DNA of 8,693 nucleotides from Gammaproteobacteria bacterium (lineage in GTDB: Bacteria; Pseudomonadota; Gammaproteobacteria; Pseudomonadales; UBA7434). The translations under genes were made by a program, and so were the position numbers. Numbering within the stretch: the stretch's first letter is position 1; each line of letters opens with the position of its first letter. Positions 6,401 to 8,693 of this stretch are shown one piece after another. The stretch covers positions 1-8,693 of the forward strand of contig JAJRPK010000015.1 of NCBI GenBank assembly GCA_024280785.1, given 5' to 3'. The notes beneath the pieces were generated by a model. That model was not told the origin of the DNA. It ran no database searches and saw nothing but the letters and a program-made list of their open reading frames with translations.

Positions 6401-6429
6401 ACTATAACGACATTATTAATGGTGTACAA
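6401..6429 (-). promoter_or_regulatory. Candidate sigma-70 promoter for the lamin-tail gene
   Basis: Read on the minus strand, TTGTAC (6429-6424) and TATAGT (6406-6401) are separated by exactly 17 bases. The -10 matches five of six positions and the -35 three. Transcription would start near 6394, giving a leader of about 50 bases with the GGAGG site at its end. I saw no sigma-54 (GG-N10-GC) promoter in the leader stretch I scanned, although some PEP-CTERM genes use one. Confidence 0.5.
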
Positions 6430-6440
6430 GATATTTTTTT

Positions 6441-6474
6441 GTGTGTTAGGATTGCGCCCGCTGTCCTAACGTAC
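6441..6474. promoter_or_regulatory. Inverted repeat between divergent genes, possible operator
   Basis: GTTAGGA (6445-6451) and TCCTAAC (6464-6470) are a perfect 7-bp inverted repeat around a 12-base centre. The outer GTGT and GTAC extend pairing in plus-strand RNA with two G-U pairs. It lies between the promoter of the minus-strand lamin-tail gene and the plus-strand helix-hairpin-helix gene. A T-run (6434-6440) precedes rather than follows it, so it is not a terminator in the plus direction. It may be a regulator site serving both genes. Confidence 0.4.
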
Positions 6475-6568
6475 AGGGTGAGTTTAAACTGAAGTAAACA
6501 ATTAGGGTAACAGCAACATGATCTTGGCGGGAATGCCGAGTGTAATAAACCACATGGAGTTATTTTGT

Positions 6569-6946
6569 ATGAAGATTTTAGTCCGTTCTTTTGTTTTATT
6601 TCTTAGTATTTGTAGTTTGTATAGTCTGTCGATTCAACTTTCGGCAGCCGATCTTTCATCTTTGAAAGGTGATAAGCACAAACAAACAGCCGAAGCCCAA
6701 AAACTGAAAAAAGCTAAAGTCAAAAAGACATGGCGTAGCGGGAAGGTCATTGCTGTAAATGTTAATACAGCGTCGGCAGAGCAGTTGGCAGACTCGCTAA
6801 AGGGCATTGGTTTGACCAAGGCAAAAGCCATTATTGCTTATCGCAAAGCGAGGGGAAATTTTAAATCAGCATCCGACTTGATGGCGGTTAAGGGGGTCGG
6901 TGCCAGTATTGTGGCCCGCAATAAGGCGAATATTCGCTATAAATAG
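6569..6946 (+). CDS. Exported ComEA-like helix-hairpin-helix protein
   Basis: The 125-residue product has a signal peptide (MKILVRSFVLFLSICSLYSL..., likely cleavage after LSAA near residue 27). A lysine-rich linker follows (about 35-59), then a C-terminal ComEA-type domain (about 62-125) with VNVNTASAEQL, LKGIGLTKAKAIIAYR and VKGVGASIV. These are the paired helix-hairpin-helix motifs that bind DNA without sequence preference. In competent bacteria ComEA binds incoming DNA in the periplasm; many proteobacteria carry short paralogues of untested role. I chose the ATG at 6569 because it begins a compact signal peptide and has GGAG (6556-6559) nine bases upstream. An upstream in-frame ATG (6518, with AGGG before it) would add 17 residues and spoil the signal peptide. 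No other competence gene is in the window. Confidence 0.88.
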   Translation: MKILVRSFVLFLSICSLYSLSIQLSAADLSSLKGDKHKQTAEAQKLKKAKVKKTWRSGKVIAVNVNTASAEQLADSLKGIGLTKAKAIIAYRKARGNFKSASDLMAVKGVGASIVARNKANIRYK

Positions 6947-6952
6947 TAAGAC

Positions 6953-7113
6953 ACCGTAAAATAAGCGTCTGTTTCAATCTACCTTGTTACCAGAACATGT
7001 ATGTCCGCCGTTGAGTTGATTGGTGGCAATATACTATGCGCGTGGCTAGGTTTACCGCTTTGGCAGCCAAAGTTGTTAGCTAAACGGCTACCATTGAAAC
7101 AGGCGTTTACGGT
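6953..7113. repeat. 161-base imperfect palindromic element with three predicted stems
   Basis: The outer arms are ACCGTAAA (6953-6960) plus CTGTTTCAAT (6969-6978), pairing exactly with ATTGAAACAG (7093-7102) and TTTACGGT (7106-7113). CG (6966-6967) pairs across the intervening bases and a small bulge sits on the left. Inside are two more hairpins. CCGCC (7005-7009) pairs with GGTGG (7022-7026) through one G-U pair, and an imperfect hairpin spans 7042-7091, centred on CTTTGG-CAG-CCAAAG (7058-7072). This looks like a three-way junction. It fills most of the gap between the ComEA-like gene and the DHH gene and contains no convincing ORF. It could be a structured RNA, a miniature inverted-repeat element, or a large transcript-end structure. 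I do not recognise a known family. Confidence 0.6.
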
Positions 7114-7178
7114 AGTTTCCCTGTTAATAAAAGCCTGCTATTGTTCGCCGTTAAATTGGCGCTGAGGATTGATCACTA

Positions 7179-8138
7179 ATGACCGTATATGATGTTTTTA
7201 ATGGGGATGCAGATGGCATTTGTGCGCTAACGCAACTGCGTAATGCTAATCCTCATGATAGTGTTTTAATCACGGGTGTTAAACGCGATATAAAGTTGTT
7301 ATCTCAGGTCGAAGCCAAGCCAGGAGATCAAGTTAATGTACTTGATATTTCAATGGATAAGAACAAAAAAGATTTATTACGAGTTTTATCATCAGGAGCA
7401 GATGTTTTTTATTGCGATCACCATGTTTCCGGAGAGATTCCCGAAGAAGATAATCTGGATGCGTTGATCAATCCATCTGCTGATGTCTGCACGAGTTTGT
7501 TGATCAACGGCCGGTTAAAAGGTGCTTTTTCCGAGTGGGCGATAGTTGGGGCCTTTGGTGATAATTTAAAGGATAGTGCTTTAGCGGTGGCTGCTACAAC
7601 ATCGCTAACTGCAGACCAGCTAACATTATTAGAGAATTTTGGCATCTACATTAATTATAATGGTTACGGATCCAATTTAGACGATCTGCATTTTACACCT
7701 ACCGATTTGTATGGTCGTGTTAGTAAATACGGTAACCCATTAGATTTTATTAGCGACGATGCAACGAGTTTTCATCAGTTAGAAAACGGGTATAAAGAGG
7801 ATATGGTTAGCGCTAAAAATGCGGATTGCCTGCGTGAAACCTCTGCTTCAGCAGCATTTATGCTGCCCGATGAAAAATGGGCGCGCAGAGTGAGTGGTGT
7901 CTACGGTAATGCGTTAGCTAACGATTATCCCAATCGCGCGCATGCTGTCCTGACTGAGCGGCCCGACAATACCTATTTAGTGAGTGTGCGAGCGCCTTTG
8001 TCCAATAAGACGGATGCCGATAAATTGTGTATGGAGTTTCCTACCGGTGGAGGTCGAAAAGCAGCGGCGGGAATCAATGAGTTACCTATCGATATGCTCG
8101 ATAGTTTTCTTGATCGTTTAGATGAGATTTATCGCTAA
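7179..8138 (+). CDS. DHH-family phosphoesterase
   Basis: The 319-residue product has the metal-binding signatures of the DHH superfamily (RecJ, GdpP/NrnA-type enzymes). These are FNGDADG (7-13), the aspartate of VLDIS (D56), CDHH (79-82) and GAFGDN (124-129), followed by a C-terminal DHHA1-type substrate-binding motif, TGGGRKAAAG (289-298). Members hydrolyse phosphodiester or phosphoanhydride bonds in short oligonucleotides, cyclic dinucleotides or related substrates; nothing here fixes which. The usual GGGH histidine is an arginine. No extra DNA-binding (RecJ-like) or membrane domain is present, so a short-substrate enzyme is more likely than RecJ. The start has GAGGA about ten bases upstream. 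A permease gene starts 40 bases after the stop and probably shares the transcript. Confidence 0.92.
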   Translation: MTVYDVFNGDADGICALTQLRNANPHDSVLITGVKRDIKLLSQVEAKPGDQVNVLDISMDKNKKDLLRVLSSGADVFYCDHHVSGEIPEEDNLDALINPSADVCTSLLINGRLKGAFSEWAIVGAFGDNLKDSALAVAATTSLTADQLTLLENFGIYINYNGYGSNLDDLHFTPTDLYGRVSKYGNPLDFISDDATSFHQLENGYKEDMVSAKNADCLRETSASAAFMLPDEKWARRVSGVYGNALANDYPNRAHAVLTERPDNTYLVSVRAPLSNKTDADKLCMEFPTGGGRKAAAGINELPIDMLDSFLDRLDEIYR

Positions 8139-8178
8139 GCCTTCGTTTAAGAGTGTTTGGCTTATTTGAGGAATTGAA

Positions 8179-8693
8179 GTGGAATTAGCAGCTTATTTGG
8201 CAATCGGCGCCGTGATTGCCTGTTTTCTTTCGTTAATTTTTACCCGCTATGCTCCCGATTTTATTCTAATGGGCGGAGTAGCTTTTCTATTAGTATTTGG
8301 TGTCCTTTCGCCGTTAGAGGCATTGTCCGGTTTTGCTAACGAAGGAATGATCACGGTCGCTTTGTTATTTGTTGTGGCTCAAGGTCTCTCCCAAACCGGT
8401 GGGGCTACCTGGTTAGCGAGTAGTATGTTAGGCAAACCTTCCGTCATTGGAATCGCCCAATTACGTCTTATGCTGCCGGTAGCGATATTAAGTTCGGTGG
8501 TCAATAATACGCCGGTTGTTGCCATGATGATTCCCGCTGTTGTCGATTGGGCAAAGCGCCTGCGCTTTCCTGTTTCTCAATTGATGATCCCGCTTAGTTA
8601 TGCGGCAATAATTGGCGGTGCATGCACTCTAATCGGTACAAGCACTAACCTGGTAGTTGACGGCATGCTAAGTAATTATTATCAGTCGTTAGG
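8179..8693 (+). CDS. SLC13-family (DASS-type) permease, 5' part (runs off window)
   Basis: The frame from GTG at 8179 stays open to the window end, giving 171 residues of what is normally a roughly 400-600-residue ion-coupled transporter. Hydrophobic helices appear at about 5-21, 29-46, 58-70, 99-121 and 135-152. Two hallmarks of the SLC13/divalent-anion transporter fold are visible: VVNNTPVVAMMIP (107-119) and GGACTLIGTSTNLVV (146-160), the re-entrant-loop SNT-like motif that binds substrate and sodium. Substrates in the family include sulfate, dicarboxylates and citrate, and cannot be told here. Some members of this size class carry TrkA-C/RCK-C domains between their halves, which would lie beyond the window. 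The start is supported by GAGGA (8168-8172) six bases before the GTG. Confidence 0.88.
   Translation, partial: MELAAYLAIGAVIACFLSLIFTRYAPDFILMGGVAFLLVFGVLSPLEALSGFANEGMITVALLFVVAQGLSQTGGATWLASSMLGKPSVIGIAQLRLMLPVAILSSVVNNTPVVAMMIPAVVDWAKRLRFPVSQLMIPLSYAAIIGGACTLIGTSTNLVVDGMLSNYYQSL

Noticed and set aside
6518..6568. Upstream ATG (6518) as start of the ComEA-like gene
   Set aside because: It is in frame and has AGGG ten bases upstream, but it adds 17 residues that break an otherwise ideal signal peptide; ATG 6569 has its own GGAG site.
6953..7113. The palindromic element as an integron attC site
   Set aside because: Size and imperfect symmetry would fit, but the required RYYYAAC and GTTRRRY core sites were not found at its ends, and no integron integrase or cassette layout is present.
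6953..7113. The palindromic element as a CRISPR repeat
   Set aside because: There is a single inverted pair, not a set of regularly spaced direct repeats, and no cas gene is nearby.
7145..7162. CGCC/GGCG inverted repeat upstream of the DHH gene as an operator or riboswitch
   Set aside because: It has only four strong base pairs and no recognisable riboswitch features.
8136..8164. TAAGCC/GGCTTA inverted repeat after the DHH gene as a terminator
   Set aside because: It has only six base pairs and a 17-base loop, is followed by just three T residues, and lies right before the permease Shine-Dalgarno, so chance pairing is more likely.

Overview
The window looks like a chromosomal segment from a gammaproteobacterium. 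It carries the conserved block cmk, rpsA, ihfB, lapA, lapB, pyrF in one orientation, and the proteins resemble their Pseudomonas and E. coli counterparts closely. Moderate base composition and a VPLPA-type sorting signal on a secreted protein suggest a marine or environmental lineage (for example Cellvibrionales- or Oceanospirillales-like). That placement is inference; no rRNA or other marker is present.

Layout. Positions 1-378 hold the 3' part of cytidylate kinase. A 322-base leader with a weak terminator, a perfect hairpin and a candidate promoter precedes rpsA (ribosomal protein S1, 701-2380). Two strong hairpins follow rpsA. ihfB (2659-2967) is flanked by two exact matches to the IHF-binding consensus. 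A promoter with a perfect -10 box leads into lapA (3174-3458) and the tightly packed lapB (3463-4686), followed by pyrF (4721-5416). On the minus strand, a secreted lamin-tail-domain protein with a VPLPA-CTERM-like signal (5397-6344) runs tail-to-tail into the end of pyrF. It is divergent from a small exported ComEA-like helix-hairpin-helix protein (6569-6946). A 161-base, strongly self-complementary noncoding element (6953-7113) fills the next gap. It is followed by a DHH-family phosphoesterase (7179-8138) and, 40 bases on, the 5' part of an SLC13-family permease (8179 to the window end).

How the genes fit together. The left two thirds is a housekeeping region. Cmk supplies CDP/dCDP, S1 supports translation initiation, IHF-beta is half of the nucleoid-bending IHF heterodimer, LapA/LapB tune lipopolysaccharide synthesis through FtsH and LpxC, and PyrF makes UMP, the precursor from which Cmk's CMP substrate ultimately derives. 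The right third is accessory-looking: a secreted sorting-signal protein, an exported DNA-binding-type protein, a structured noncoding element, and a probable DHH/permease pair.

I found no clear new multi-gene system. The observations most worth checking are the long palindromic element at 6953-7113, the paired IHF sites around ihfB, and the unusual architecture of the lamin-tail protein (long N-terminal extension, polar tail after its sorting signal, overlap with pyrF).
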